A stretch of 64,000 nucleotides of DNA, from positions 1-64,000 of the forward strand of contig JAAYVN010000078.1 of NCBI GenBank assembly GCA_012517155.1, written 5' to 3'. Numbering within the stretch: position 1 is the first letter of the stretch; each line of letters begins with the position of its first letter. This document shows positions 34,954 through 44,426 of this stretch, piece after piece. The stretch is from Ignavibacteriales bacterium. Lineage in GTDB: Bacteria; Bacteroidota; Ignavibacteria; Ignavibacteriales; Ignavibacteriaceae. A program made the translations under genes and the position numbers. Below the pieces are notes generated by a model. The model did no database searches and had not been told where the DNA came from. It saw only the letters and a list, made by a program, of their open reading frames with translations.

Positions 34954-36786
34954 CTATTCAATTTTATATCTTTCATCCATGCCTAGCATTTTACATAGCT
35001 CGTTTATCTCTTTCTTTAACTCAAGCATTTTTACTTCTCTCCCCATCATAAATTTGTTGAATTTCTCTAATTCATTAATCTTTTCCTTTATTGTTTCCTC
35101 ATATTTTTTCTGCTCACTTATATCACGTACTATCATGCTCGATAATACTTCTCCATTCTTATCTTTGAATAACGAGGTCGCAATCTCAATAGGAAAGAAT
35201 GTCCCGTCTTTTTTTCTTCCGGTAAGCTCTCCTTTGAAACTTCCGGTTTGTTTTCTTATTTCTAATGCTTTCTCTAATCTTGGATCATTTACATCAACAA
35301 TTGCCCCTCTCCCTATGCTTAATATCTCCTCTTTGCTGTAACCAAAAACCCTCTCTGCTGCATCATTTGCTTTCAATACTTTACCCGAGGGATGTGTTAA
35401 CAATATCACATCCATACTGTTTTCAAAAAGCAAATCAAGATGCTCACTCCCTTCAGTAATCGCAGCTTCTTGGATTTTCTTCTCGGTTATGTCATTGATT
35501 ATTGCTATATAGGCTGCACTGTTTCTGTAGGTTGAATACTGTAGATGAACTTCTACCGGATACTCTGTCCCGTCTTTTCTCCTGTGGATTGTTTCAAATA
35601 TTGCTTTCTCTTTTAATCCCATCTTTAATGGAAGAATTATCGTATTAAACTTGGTTTCGGATATAAAAGGTTTTAACACCAACGGTGTTATATTCATAAA
35701 CTCATCAGATGTATAACCGGTGTTCGATATTCCTCTCTGATTAACATATAAAAATCTTAAGTCATCAGGATCAAATACGTAAATCTCATTTAATGAATTC
35801 TCAATTATTTCGATCAACCCGTATTTTTCATACTCAAGTAATTTCCTATCTGTTATATCCCTTATTGATGCAACATATCCCGCTTTTCGTCCATCGCTTT
35901 CCCTGAAAATAAAGAAATTTACTTCTCCTGTAACGGTTTTGCCTTGTTTGTTTTTATACTTAAGCTCAATATTGGATGATTTCTTCTCTGACTCACTGAT
36001 TAATATATCTCCTATCCGCTTGTAATCTTTCTCATGGGCAAATACAAATCTTGTATCGCGTCCAATCAATTCCTCCTTCTTATAACCCAGAAAATCTGTA
36101 AACGCTGGATTACAGTCTGTGATTTTTCTTTCAAGATCAGATACTAATATTGCATCTCTTATACTGTTAAATAATCCAAGATATCTTTCTGTACCACGTT
36201 TGATTTCTTTTATTAATTGAGTGTTTTCTTCTTGCTCAAGTAGTATTTTTCCAATTAGTAAACTCGCAAATGGATATATCCCTAATATTGTCGCAGTCAA
36301 TAACTCGTATGTTTCTGCTATTCGGTTGGAGGGTACTGTAAGTATAAGTAATAGCATTGTAAAGTGAACTATAAGTCCCATCACATACAATCTTGCTTTG
36401 GTCATTTTGTAATAACCGTTGCTTACTCGGTGATAGTAGAATAAGTAACCAATTATTGTCGCACTTATTATTGTGCTTAATCCCATAGTTAACCCAATTC
36501 CCCCTATGGAAATTCTGTATATACCTGCCATTCCGGCAGCTATTCCTCCGCTTATGGGCCCAAAAAATAATGTGCATAAACTTAAGACTATCGTCCTTCC
36601 GTCAAATATTAAACCTTCAGTTAAATCTAGTGGATTGGACATGCCGATTATCGAAGTGGCACCAAAAAGAATCCCTTGCAGTACTTTACCTGCTGTTTCC
36701 TTTCTGCTGTACCTTGCGTCAACAAAATTGCTTAAGATGCTGATCGCTACCAGAACAGATAGGTTGTAAATTAATTCAACTACCAT
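34954..36786 (-). CDS. Membrane sensor with LytS-like 5TM domain and three PAS domains, no kinase
   Basis: Residues 1-185 hold about five or six membrane helices with the GLIFDGRTIVLSLCTLFFGPISGGIAAGMAG pattern (positions 58-88) of the 5TMR-LYT receptor domain. Three PAS units follow (about 205-320, 325-440 and 450-570), each ending in DITDRK, DITEKK or DISEQK. The C-terminus is a coiled coil ending FMMGREVKMLELKKEINEL. No kinase or other output domain is present in its 610 residues. It is the first gene of the signalling run. LytS-type 5TM domains may sense membrane or cell wall ligands; the real ligand here is unknown. Confidence 0.88.
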   Translation of the reverse strand: MVVELIYNLSVLVAISILSNFVDARYSRKETAGKVLQGILFGATSIIGMSNPLDLTEGLIFDGRTIVLSLCTLFFGPISGGIAAGMAGIYRISIGGIGLTMGLSTIISATIIGYLFYYHRVSNGYYKMTKARLYVMGLIVHFTMLLLILTVPSNRIAETYELLTATILGIYPFASLLIGKILLEQEENTQLIKEIKRGTERYLGLFNSIRDAILVSDLERKITDCNPAFTDFLGYKKEELIGRDTRFVFAHEKDYKRIGDILISESEKKSSNIELKYKNKQGKTVTGEVNFFIFRESDGRKAGYVASIRDITDRKLLEYEKYGLIEIIENSLNEIYVFDPDDLRFLYVNQRGISNTGYTSDEFMNITPLVLKPFISETKFNTIILPLKMGLKEKAIFETIHRRKDGTEYPVEVHLQYSTYRNSAAYIAIINDITEKKIQEAAITEGSEHLDLLFENSMDVILLTHPSGKVLKANDAAERVFGYSKEEILSIGRGAIVDVNDPRLEKALEIRKQTGSFKGELTGRKKDGTFFPIEIATSLFKDKNGEVLSSMIVRDISEQKKYEETIKEKINELEKFNKFMMGREVKMLELKKEINELCKMLGMDERYKIE

Positions 36787-36977
36787 CTTTGCCTCTGTAG
36801 TCTGTTTGAATGTAAGTAATTAAATAAAAATAACTATTTACTCTTAATTCACCAAGAACTTTTTCTCGATTTTTCTCCGTTTTTTTTAACAATTCTTTAG
36901 TTTTAATTCTAACTTAATCCCTTCGTTTTTGAACTCCGTCTCCAATTCCTTATTTTACTTTTTTGATTTTCTAATTT

Positions 36978-37472
36978 ATGGATAAACTAAAAGAAATTTA
37001 CCTGTACACTGATGGTGCCTCAAGTGGTAATCCTGGTCCCGGTGGTTATGCTGCTCTGCTAAAATATGGCAATAAAGAAAAAAAACTTTCCGGGGGCTTT
37101 AAATGCACAACTAATAATCGAATGGAATTGATGGCCGTTATTGTGGGGCTCGAAGCTCTGAAACAAAAATGCCGCGTCAAGGTCTTTAGCGATTCCTCTT
37201 ATGTCGTTAATGCCGTTAATAAAGGTTGGCTTCTTAAATGGGAAAAAAATAACTGGAAACGGAAATCTAAACTTGTTCCCAATTCTGATTTGTGGAGTCG
37301 CTTTTCCTCTCTTCTGATCAGGCATGAGGTCGAGTTTCATTGGATTCGTGGTCATAATGGTCACCCGGAAAATGAAATCTGCGATAAAATGGCTGTTGCC
37401 GCCTCTAAAGTATTTCCCCTGCCTGATGATACTGGCTATTTCGCTTATGGTCCGCTAGTTGAAAATCCTTAA
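36978..37472 (+). CDS. rnhA: Ribonuclease HI
   Basis: Cuts RNA in RNA-DNA hybrids. Catalytic residues D12 (YTDGASSGNPGPGG), E50 (NNRMEL), D72 (FSDSSYV) and D136 (NEICDKMA) are present, with the basic handle region WEKNNWKRKSK that marks the bacterial H1 form. The length of 164 is normal. A TTATTTTAC element about 20 bases before the ATG may be its promoter. The last 18 bases overlap, tail to tail, the end of the outer-membrane protein gene on the other strand. Confidence 0.97.
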   Translation: MDKLKEIYLYTDGASSGNPGPGGYAALLKYGNKEKKLSGGFKCTTNNRMELMAVIVGLEALKQKCRVKVFSDSSYVVNAVNKGWLLKWEKNNWKRKSKLVPNSDLWSRFSSLLIRHEVEFHWIRGHNGHPENEICDKMAVAASKVFPLPDDTGYFAYGPLVENP

Positions 37473-40247
37473 ATTGTAAGTGAAGGAAAGTAAATAATAA
37501 CCCTCAAGTACATTTGATGAACTGTCTTCGTAATAAGCATCAGTAACGGTTCGCCTTATGTTTTTTGCATTTTTTAAAATGTCAAATGCTGTTAACCTGA
37601 TTTCACCCGCATTATTGGCAAAAAGTTTTTTGACTAAACTAAAGTTCCATAATATTGAGTTCTTATCGTAATCTTCACTTAATCCTTCATTATACTGATG
37701 ATTGAATTCAGTGCTTACAGCAAATCCCTCCCAAAACATCCAGTATAATTTTACACTCGAATACTGTGTGAAAAAGTTGTTGTTTCGTGTTGGTTGTAAA
37801 TCGTTTTTTACATTGCTGAAGTTAGCATTGGTTGAAATTGTAAAATCCACATCGCGGCTGAAGTTGCTGGCTATTACTACCCCGGCCCCGTAATTGAACG
37901 ACTTTATAAAATTATCTTGATCGCTTATTATCGATGGCGTTCTTGAATAACTTCCGAATACATTTAAATTAACATTTGACTTTATTAATCCGCTCGGTAA
38001 ACTGTATGTGAAAAAGCTTCTTATATTGTAAAAACCGTCAAGGTTTACTGGTTTGCTGAATTGTCCCCCTTTTAATAAAACTATCCCTGCCGGCAGTTCG
38101 GGTAATGCTGTGTCCTTCTGAGCATAAAATGTTGAATTTGCTATATAATCGTTCGTGTATGAGCCGCCAATCATAAAAAAGAATGAGTTCATCGTTTCAA
38201 AATTTATCGATGAAAATCTCATGTTTAATGAATGCGTATAATCCTGCCTTAATTCCGGATTACCGGTTGATAACCTTAGCGGGTCAGAATTATCTAATAC
38301 ATTTTGTAACTTGTCCACTCCTGGGGGATTGTTTTCTGCTCGGTAATTTATCCTTAAATTAAGGTCTCTGGAAGGGGAGTAACTGAATCTGAACGAGGGA
38401 AGTAAAGATCTGAATGATCTCGTCAGATCTGTTGTGTATGGAAATTGCTGCTCATTTTCAAGATCTGCAAATCTGTAACTTAAATTTCCGTTAAAGTTAA
38501 ATAAACTGTCCTGATATCTGTATCCTGCCCCAAAATTCTTTGTTGTATAAACTCTGTTGTATACATTGCTCAACGATGTATCCAGCTTGCTTCCATCCGT
38601 GTTGTAATTCTGAAAGTTCTTTTTATCATTTTCATCCTCACTGTAGGATAACGACGTTGTTAACTGTATCTGCGATCTCTCACTCAATGGTTCTGTATAA
38701 GTAATATTCGTAGAACCTGTAAACCCTGATCTGTCGCTGTCTGTAAACTGGTCGGTTGTATCTGAATAAGCAGAATTCTTGCTGAATGTTTCTGAATAAA
38801 GATCAGTTTCACCTTTGTTCCTGTTCATCCTTCCGTTAAATCCGATCGAAAAACTCCTCCCCCTCGTCTCAAATCTCCGTCTGTATAGTAATTCCGCTGA
38901 ACCGTTTAATCCTATCCTGTCCGAGTTTGAATTTTGACCTAGCGCATTTACCAGATCGGCTATTGTGTACGTGCTTCCGTTTACGGTTGTGGATCCGTCA
39001 TTTAACTGCGCTGAAATTCGGGGACGGAAATTGATTGATCGCATGCTGTCTATTTCCCATTCAAACCTCATATTAAACCGGTGATTCGTATTGTTTGAAT
39101 TGGATAACGTCGTCTCATTATACTTCTGTCCAAGCGTCTGCGCTGAATAGTAATCCCTTGTCACAACTGATGATAGAGAATTATTTGTCTTGTTAAAAAA
39201 ATAACTTGTGCTTAGTTCAACATTATTCTCCCACTCATTTCCGTAATTCAATCCAAATGCGTAGGTCTTTGTCAACCCGCTCTTTGGAGATACTAAAAAG
39301 TTCGAGGCTGGTCCCCCCCATCCTCCAAAACCACCTCCCCCTGGCATTCCTCCTCCTCTGCCTCCTCTGCCTCCTCCTCCTCGTTCACTTGCGCTTACTA
39401 TACCTAAAAGATCTTCTGTTGAAAAGTTCTGGTCGTTTGTATTGTTTGTCTGCCCCAGTATCGAAATTCTCTCCTGATTATCAAAAAAGTTTATGTTCCC
39501 CGCTCCTTTGTATCTCTCTTCATTTCCGTAGCCCCCTGTAATTCCACCGAATATTCCCTGCCTTATCCTCATTCTTGTCACTATATTTAGTGTCTTTAAA
39601 GTATTCCCGTCATCAAATCCCGTGAACTGCGATTGCTCACTCTGCTGATCATATACTTGGATTTTATCAACTATATCCGATGGTAGGTTTTTTAATACTG
39701 CGGAAGGGTCATCTGAAAAAAACTGCTTGCCGTCAACCAGAATTCTCTGTACTTCTTCCCCCTGACTTTTTATCGTCCCATTTTCTACTACCATCCCCGG
39801 CATTTTCGAAACCAGATCTTCTGCTGTCGCCCCCTCACGAGTCTTGAATGCATCCGCATTGAACTCCGATGTATCCTCTTTCTGAATTGCTGGAGGTGTT
39901 TTAGCTACTACTTCTACATCACTGAGATTAATCGAACTTGGCTTTAGTTTTACCGTCCCAAGTTCTTGCGATTGCCTTCTTAATCTTACCACTGTTGAGT
40001 ATGTCTCATATCCCACAAAACTGATTTTTACACTGTATTCTCCTCCCCTTATCAGCATAACCGAAAATTTTCCCTCTCTATCACTTGTTGAACCATAGAA
40101 TCCATCATCTCGGGGTGTACTCAAAACTACATTCGCTCCCGTCAATGGCTTATTATCAGATGAATCAACTACTGTTCCCGTTAAATAAATATTCTGTGAA
40201 AATATCTCGGTTACAACAAAGAAAACTGCAAAAATTATCTTGTACAT
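37455..40247 (-). CDS. TonB-receptor-like outer-membrane beta-barrel protein with carboxypeptidase-regulatory domain
   Basis: A signal peptide (ending near IFSQ) is followed by a CarboxypepD_reg-like beta-sandwich (residues ~20-105: LTGTVVDSSDNKPLTGANV). A plug-like domain (about 125-230: EDLVSKMPGMVVENGTI, RILVDGKQFFSDDPSAVLKNLP, VDKIQVYD) comes next, then a long barrel to the end (YNLRIFN), as in the Outer-membrane-protein-beta-barrel family. At ~287-310 there is a very Gly/Arg-rich loop (GGGGRGGRGGGMPGGGG). No clear TonB box is seen. It probably takes up a complex substrate or works in secretion. The role is not resolved. Confidence 0.85.
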   Translation of the reverse strand: MYKIIFAVFFVVTEIFSQNIYLTGTVVDSSDNKPLTGANVVLSTPRDDGFYGSTSDREGKFSVMLIRGGEYSVKISFVGYETYSTVVRLRRQSQELGTVKLKPSSINLSDVEVVAKTPPAIQKEDTSEFNADAFKTREGATAEDLVSKMPGMVVENGTIKSQGEEVQRILVDGKQFFSDDPSAVLKNLPSDIVDKIQVYDQQSEQSQFTGFDDGNTLKTLNIVTRMRIRQGIFGGITGGYGNEERYKGAGNINFFDNQERISILGQTNNTNDQNFSTEDLLGIVSASERGGGGRGGRGGGMPGGGGFGGWGGPASNFLVSPKSGLTKTYAFGLNYGNEWENNVELSTSYFFNKTNNSLSSVVTRDYYSAQTLGQKYNETTLSNSNNTNHRFNMRFEWEIDSMRSINFRPRISAQLNDGSTTVNGSTYTIADLVNALGQNSNSDRIGLNGSAELLYRRRFETRGRSFSIGFNGRMNRNKGETDLYSETFSKNSAYSDTTDQFTDSDRSGFTGSTNITYTEPLSERSQIQLTTSLSYSEDENDKKNFQNYNTDGSKLDTSLSNVYNRVYTTKNFGAGYRYQDSLFNFNGNLSYRFADLENEQQFPYTTDLTRSFRSLLPSFRFSYSPSRDLNLRINYRAENNPPGVDKLQNVLDNSDPLRLSTGNPELRQDYTHSLNMRFSSINFETMNSFFFMIGGSYTNDYIANSTFYAQKDTALPELPAGIVLLKGGQFSKPVNLDGFYNIRSFFTYSLPSGLIKSNVNLNVFGSYSRTPSIISDQDNFIKSFNYGAGVVIASNFSRDVDFTISTNANFSNVKNDLQPTRNNNFFTQYSSVKLYWMFWEGFAVSTEFNHQYNEGLSEDYDKNSILWNFSLVKKLFANNAGEIRLTAFDILKNAKNIRRTVTDAYYEDSSSNVLEGYYLLSFTYNLRIFN

Positions 40248-40308
40248 TCTTTCCTGGATATAGTGGTTAATAAAGTATTGACAATCCCCGGCATAAAAAG
40301 GTTTAATG

Positions 40309-42789
40309 CTATTTTAATAAAATCATCTTTTTTACCGACTGAAATTCCCCGGCTCTTAATTGATAAAAATATACTCCGCTTGAATTACCCCCTCCATTAA
40401 ATTCCTTTTCGTATTTTCCCGCTCTCTGTATCTCATCTGTTAGTACAGCAACTTCACGTCCCATAATATCATATATGCTTAACTTAACTCTGCTCTCTTT
40501 TGGAAGAGAATACGTTATAATTGTTGATGGATTAAATGGGTTTGGGTAGTTGTTCGCTAACAAATAATCGCTTGGTATTCCTTCCGTATCTTCTGTTCCT
40601 GCTGGCGGATCTCCGTATTTTACTCTTAGGTTATCTAGGTATATTGTCCCGCTATACACTTGTCCCCCAATATACGTCGAACCAAGTGGAATCGATATCA
40701 TCTTTAACTTTACCGGATACACTACAAGCGTTGATTTCGGAAAAGCACCTCTTAACGACTCCCACGTCTCATTTCCATTTGCCAGCTTATGTGTTTGTAT
40801 TCTGAATATATTTCCATTTAAATCCTGAATATCAAAGAATACTCTGTGCGGCATTCCGTTTGACCTCACGTCAAGTATCAAAGAATCGGGTATTCCTGCA
40901 ACAGTTAATTCCTTATTCAAATATACCCAGTAATAAAGCCCGCTCGTATATGTGAAAGAATAATCAAGCTTAAACGAATTTTCCCCCAGCGTACTAAAAA
41001 GGGGAGTAGGCGAGAGTACGGTGTTGAGCGAGTCTGTATTTAACAAGGTCAGATACCACCCTCCGGTATTCTCTAAAGAATCTATTACCGATACCCCGTA
41101 TAAAACTTCAACCGATACCTCCGCCGTGTCCTTAAATGTCAGATACGTTACAATAATATTTGTAATCCCGCTCTTTAATCCCATAAATTGCCCTAACGCA
41201 TCTATTCTTCCTACCGTGGTATCTGTGCAAACCCAACTGAACATCTGAAAGGGCACTTGTTGCTGCTCATTATCGGTATCATATACTTTGCATGTGAATA
41301 ATAGGGGTATCGAATTACTTATTACTGCTGTCTTTGGTTTTATCTCAATCCTTCCTACCCCCTTCACTACTACAAAAACTGAATCCCTTATCCCCTGATA
41401 TTGGGCATATATGAATCCTGAATCCGGCGTTGTTGATGCAATAAACAATCCTCCCGGATGCAGCGTCCCTAATGTAGGCTTACTCAGTGTGAATGTTACT
41501 AAATTAAGACTTATCGCAATCGGATTGTAATATATATCGCTTGCATCAACAGCTAATTGTAAACTGTCCCCCCTGAATACTCTGTTGTATCTCGGCGAAA
41601 GATTAAGTTTCTGTACCGCTCCCAGTGGTGCATTTGAAATAACCAGTAAAGCATTTGAAACTGTTCTCTCGCCCCCGGGATCAGAAGGGGAGTTCATAAC
41701 TTCACTTCTTGCAACTAATGTGGTTGACCCCCCTCCGTCAAAATTCATTGCAGTATAACACCCGAACTGAATCATCAGGTCAGCTAATTCAAAACAGGTC
41801 ATCCCGATGCTGAATGTTGCTTGCCTTCCATCTACTGTGGCTAAATACATTATACTCGAATCCTGTGAGAATCCTATCATCGTTCGCGGATGCCTGGCAG
41901 TAACGAATGTGTCGTTTGAATCCATTGGAGCTACACTCCCGTTTGTTACCAAAATCGGATGCCCGCCAATCGATTCTTTCACTCTCCTTATTGCCGGTTG
42001 CGTTTCAAGTAACAGTTTTAGACCGCTTCCTGTGCTGATTCGTGTGTTTAAGTACTGTGCAACACTGCCGGAAGCTGAAATTACCATTACCCCTGCAGAA
42101 AGCACTGAATTTCCTGCTCCCGTTCTTACTTGATCCACAATTACATTCGTCGTGTCATTTACTATATAACCACTCGTTGCATGTACTATAAACTCACTCC
42201 CGTCCATCGAAGTAGCGGTCGTCCCCCCGAAATATGAATTATATACAAAAAGTTGGTCATTTCCCCTCACGTCGTTAATCCCGTTTATTGTTAAAACTGT
42301 GTCATTCAGTATCAGCTTCCCTGAAAACGCCGGTCTCGATATCGAAAATCGGTCATCTGCATCAAAACTAACCACCGGGTGATTTGGATTCTGTATCCTC
42401 AATAACTCCCCATCCCTTACCTGTATACCATTCGGAGCCCCCGTTGTCAGATTGAAAAAATCACCGTTTACTCCCCCAACTGACCAATGCCCAACCGCGT
42501 TCTTCCTTAACGACATTGCAGAAGTCTTTTCCCTTCCCGCCGCTAGCTTATCTAACGACTTTACCGACTCTACACTTATATATGGATTATTTAACTCCAC
42601 TTTTAATAAATCCATACTCCATGGTCCCGCCGCATCCTTGAATTGATAATACGTTACCCCGGGTCCAACTATCTTTGTCACAACCGTATCAAGATTAAAT
42701 ACCCTGCTTTGCGCCTTAATCTCACCCGGAAAACTTATTATTAACAATAATACGACTAAAATAACTGCAGATTTGTAATGGTTTTTCAT
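40309..42789 (-). CDS. Secreted phosphodiester glycosidase (NAGPA domain) with T9SS sorting domain
   Basis: A signal peptide ends around KAQS. Residues ~70-385 are a NAGPA-type phosphodiester glycosidase domain: GVNGDFFNLTTGAPNGIQV, ARHPRTMIGFS and MNFDGGGSTTLVAR (near 350), followed by VSNALLVIS. These enzymes cleave sugar-phosphodiester bonds, as in exopolysaccharides or N-acetylglucosamine-1-phosphodiesters. Next come Ig-like parts (~395-560) and a jelly-roll-like part (~570-735). The T9SS type A end is NNYPNPFNPSTIITYSL, YDIMGREVA, SGVYFYQLRAGE and KKMILLK. It is 826 residues long and sits alone between the outer-membrane receptor gene and a divergent porin-like gene. Confidence 0.88.
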   Translation of the reverse strand: MKNHYKSAVILVVLLLIISFPGEIKAQSRVFNLDTVVTKIVGPGVTYYQFKDAAGPWSMDLLKVELNNPYISVESVKSLDKLAAGREKTSAMSLRKNAVGHWSVGGVNGDFFNLTTGAPNGIQVRDGELLRIQNPNHPVVSFDADDRFSISRPAFSGKLILNDTVLTINGINDVRGNDQLFVYNSYFGGTTATSMDGSEFIVHATSGYIVNDTTNVIVDQVRTGAGNSVLSAGVMVISASGSVAQYLNTRISTGSGLKLLLETQPAIRRVKESIGGHPILVTNGSVAPMDSNDTFVTARHPRTMIGFSQDSSIMYLATVDGRQATFSIGMTCFELADLMIQFGCYTAMNFDGGGSTTLVARSEVMNSPSDPGGERTVSNALLVISNAPLGAVQKLNLSPRYNRVFRGDSLQLAVDASDIYYNPIAISLNLVTFTLSKPTLGTLHPGGLFIASTTPDSGFIYAQYQGIRDSVFVVVKGVGRIEIKPKTAVISNSIPLLFTCKVYDTDNEQQQVPFQMFSWVCTDTTVGRIDALGQFMGLKSGITNIIVTYLTFKDTAEVSVEVLYGVSVIDSLENTGGWYLTLLNTDSLNTVLSPTPLFSTLGENSFKLDYSFTYTSGLYYWVYLNKELTVAGIPDSLILDVRSNGMPHRVFFDIQDLNGNIFRIQTHKLANGNETWESLRGAFPKSTLVVYPVKLKMISIPLGSTYIGGQVYSGTIYLDNLRVKYGDPPAGTEDTEGIPSDYLLANNYPNPFNPSTIITYSLPKESRVKLSIYDIMGREVAVLTDEIQRAGKYEKEFNGGGNSSGVYFYQLRAGEFQSVKKMILLK

Positions 42790-42918
42790 TTTATTTTCTC
42801 AGATAATTTAACTTTCAAAAAATCAAATTAAAAAATACTTTATTTTGATAAAAAAACCAAACGCTTCTGTCTCCTCATTCCCCCTCAAATCCCTGTAAAA
42901 TATCTGAAATTATTAGTC

Positions 42919-42937
42919 AAAAAAAAATTTTTTTTTT
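42919..42937. promoter_or_regulatory. A9T10 tract upstream of the outer-membrane protein gene
   Basis: A run of nine A (42919-42927) followed by ten T (42928-42937), about 80 bases before the ATG at 43019. Such a tract is intrinsically bent and can act as an UP element. The element TAAATATTTTTACG follows. The gene downstream looks strongly expressed, so this is a plausible activating element. Confidence 0.35.
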
Positions 42938-43018
42938 AACATAAATATTTTTACGTTTGGGTATGAGTTCTGAAACATTTTCAGATAAATGTTATATTCA
43001 TTAACAATTGGAGGTTGT

Positions 43019-44239
43019 ATGTTTAGAAAATTGTTCATTATTTCACTCATTCTACTTACTTCTCTTTCATTGGCTCAAAATGAAAGAAATCTTCGCGCTG
43101 GTGGTTATGCCAGGGTTTATAGTATGGGTATGAATCCTTATATTGTCGACCTCGACAATATTAAAACTAATCCCGCTTATGGCGGACAGTTCTCGAATAT
43201 GATTTGGGGCGATATCGGCTCTTCTGCCGCTAGCCCTTATGATGGTACAGGTCAGTTCGCTGGCTTTAACTACAGAATCAATAAAATGATCTCTGTCGGT
43301 GCTCTTCTTACTAGAAATGACTTCCAGTCCCTCTCAATCGGTAAACTCGATCCGGGTGGACTTGTTGCCGCTATCAACTCAGTTCCTGGCGTTACTGTTA
43401 TCCCTCTCGATAACAACCTCGAGCTGATGGGATCATTCAATTTCGACAAATTGACTCTTGGTATTGGTATTGCTTATGCTTCTACTAACGATGAAACCAA
43501 ACCCGCTACCGGTTCAGGCACAAAAAACAACGCTAGCCAGATCGGTATCAATGCAGGTCTTCTTTTCAACTTGAGCAGCACAATGAATATTGACGCAGCT
43601 CTTTCTCTGATTATGCCTTCGGCAAGCTATGAGCCTGCTTCTGGTTCCAAAGTAGATGCTTCACAGACTTTCATTATGTTCGACGCTCGTATGTTCATGA
43701 AAATGACATCAAAACTGAGCCTCGTTCCCGTCGTTAACTTTATGACCGCTTCCGGTTCCATTGAAGCTGGTGGTACAACTACCGATATGACTTCCTATTC
43801 ACAGATTGGTGTCGGCGTTGGTATGCACTATCAGGTTGGCGATCTCTTGATTGCTGGCGGTCCTTCATTACTCATCAAATCCTATACCTCTCCTGCAGTT
43901 CCTAACTCATCACCTGAACTCACCTCAAGCCAGCTAGTATTCCCTAACTGGAACCTCGGTGCTGAATTCTGGTTCACAGATTGGTTAATCGGACGCTTGG
44001 GTTATATGGCTCATACAGAGCAGAATACTTCCGAAAGCATGGCTACACTTACTACCAAAAACGAACATACCTACACCAGCTTTGGTACTCCTGATGTTCG
44101 CGTTGGTATCGGCTTGAGATTCGGTGGATTCTCTCTCGATGCAACAGTTAATGATGATGTCCTCCGTCAGGGTCTTAACCTTATCGGCGGCGGCACCCCA
44201 ACATTGGCTTACATCTCTGCTAGCTACGCTATACCATAA
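43019..44239 (+). CDS. Outer-membrane beta-barrel protein, likely abundant
   Basis: I choose the ATG at 43019 (MFRKLFIISLILL), as GGAGG lies five bases upstream and a signal peptide ending SLAQ follows at once; an in-frame ATG at 42989 has neither. The mature part (about 386 residues) has alternating barrel-like strands (ISVGALLTRNDFQSL, FDKLTLGIGIAYAS, DASQTFIMFDARMFM, LGAEFWFTDWLIGRLGYMA, DVRVGIGLRFGGFSLDATV). It is rich in Gly, Ser and Thr and poor in Cys. A strong terminator, a strong ribosome site and C-rich codons suggest high expression. The precise family is not recognised; a porin or a PorV-like protein are options. Confidence 0.78.
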   Translation: MFRKLFIISLILLTSLSLAQNERNLRAGGYARVYSMGMNPYIVDLDNIKTNPAYGGQFSNMIWGDIGSSAASPYDGTGQFAGFNYRINKMISVGALLTRNDFQSLSIGKLDPGGLVAAINSVPGVTVIPLDNNLELMGSFNFDKLTLGIGIAYASTNDETKPATGSGTKNNASQIGINAGLLFNLSSTMNIDAALSLIMPSASYEPASGSKVDASQTFIMFDARMFMKMTSKLSLVPVVNFMTASGSIEAGGTTTDMTSYSQIGVGVGMHYQVGDLLIAGGPSLLIKSYTSPAVPNSSPELTSSQLVFPNWNLGAEFWFTDWLIGRLGYMAHTEQNTSESMATLTTKNEHTYTSFGTPDVRVGIGLRFGGFSLDATVNDDVLRQGLNLIGGGTPTLAYISASYAIP

Positions 44240-44258
44240 CAGATTCTAATTCTCATTT

Positions 44259-44291
44259 AAAAGCTGTCTTGAAAAAGACAGCTTTTTTTTT
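44259..44291 (+). terminator. Strong Rho-independent terminator
   Basis: A 12-bp perfect stem, AAAAGCTGTCTT (44259-44270) with AAGACAGCTTTT (44275-44286) around a GAAA tetraloop, is followed by a run of T to 44291. It ends the outer-membrane protein transcript. Confidence 0.95.
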
Positions 44292-44368
44292 ACCCGTTCT
44301 CACTTTTCCGCCAATTCCAAACGATTTTTCCCCTTAGCTCCGTCAGTGGTATCCTCCATTTATTTAAA

Positions 44369-44426
44369 ACCGTGGAAAAGCCGTAGTAAAGCCGTACTAA
44401 AGCCGTGGTAAAGCCGTACAAAAGCC
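44369..44426 (+). repeat. 11-bp tandem repeat array, copy 2 (five units)
   Basis: Units in order are ACCGTGGAAAA, GCCGTAGTAAA, GCCGTACTAAA, GCCGTGGTAAA and GCCGTACAAAA, then a partial GCC. It shares a 24-base exact match with the inverted array at 2694-2717. It lies between the terminator at 44259 and the promoter region of the peptidase gene. Confidence 0.88.

Noticed and set aside
34709-35341. 210-codon plus-strand frame
   Set aside because: Antisense to the MEDS and PAS sensor genes, with Ser/Phe/Leu-rich shadow composition and no ribosome site.
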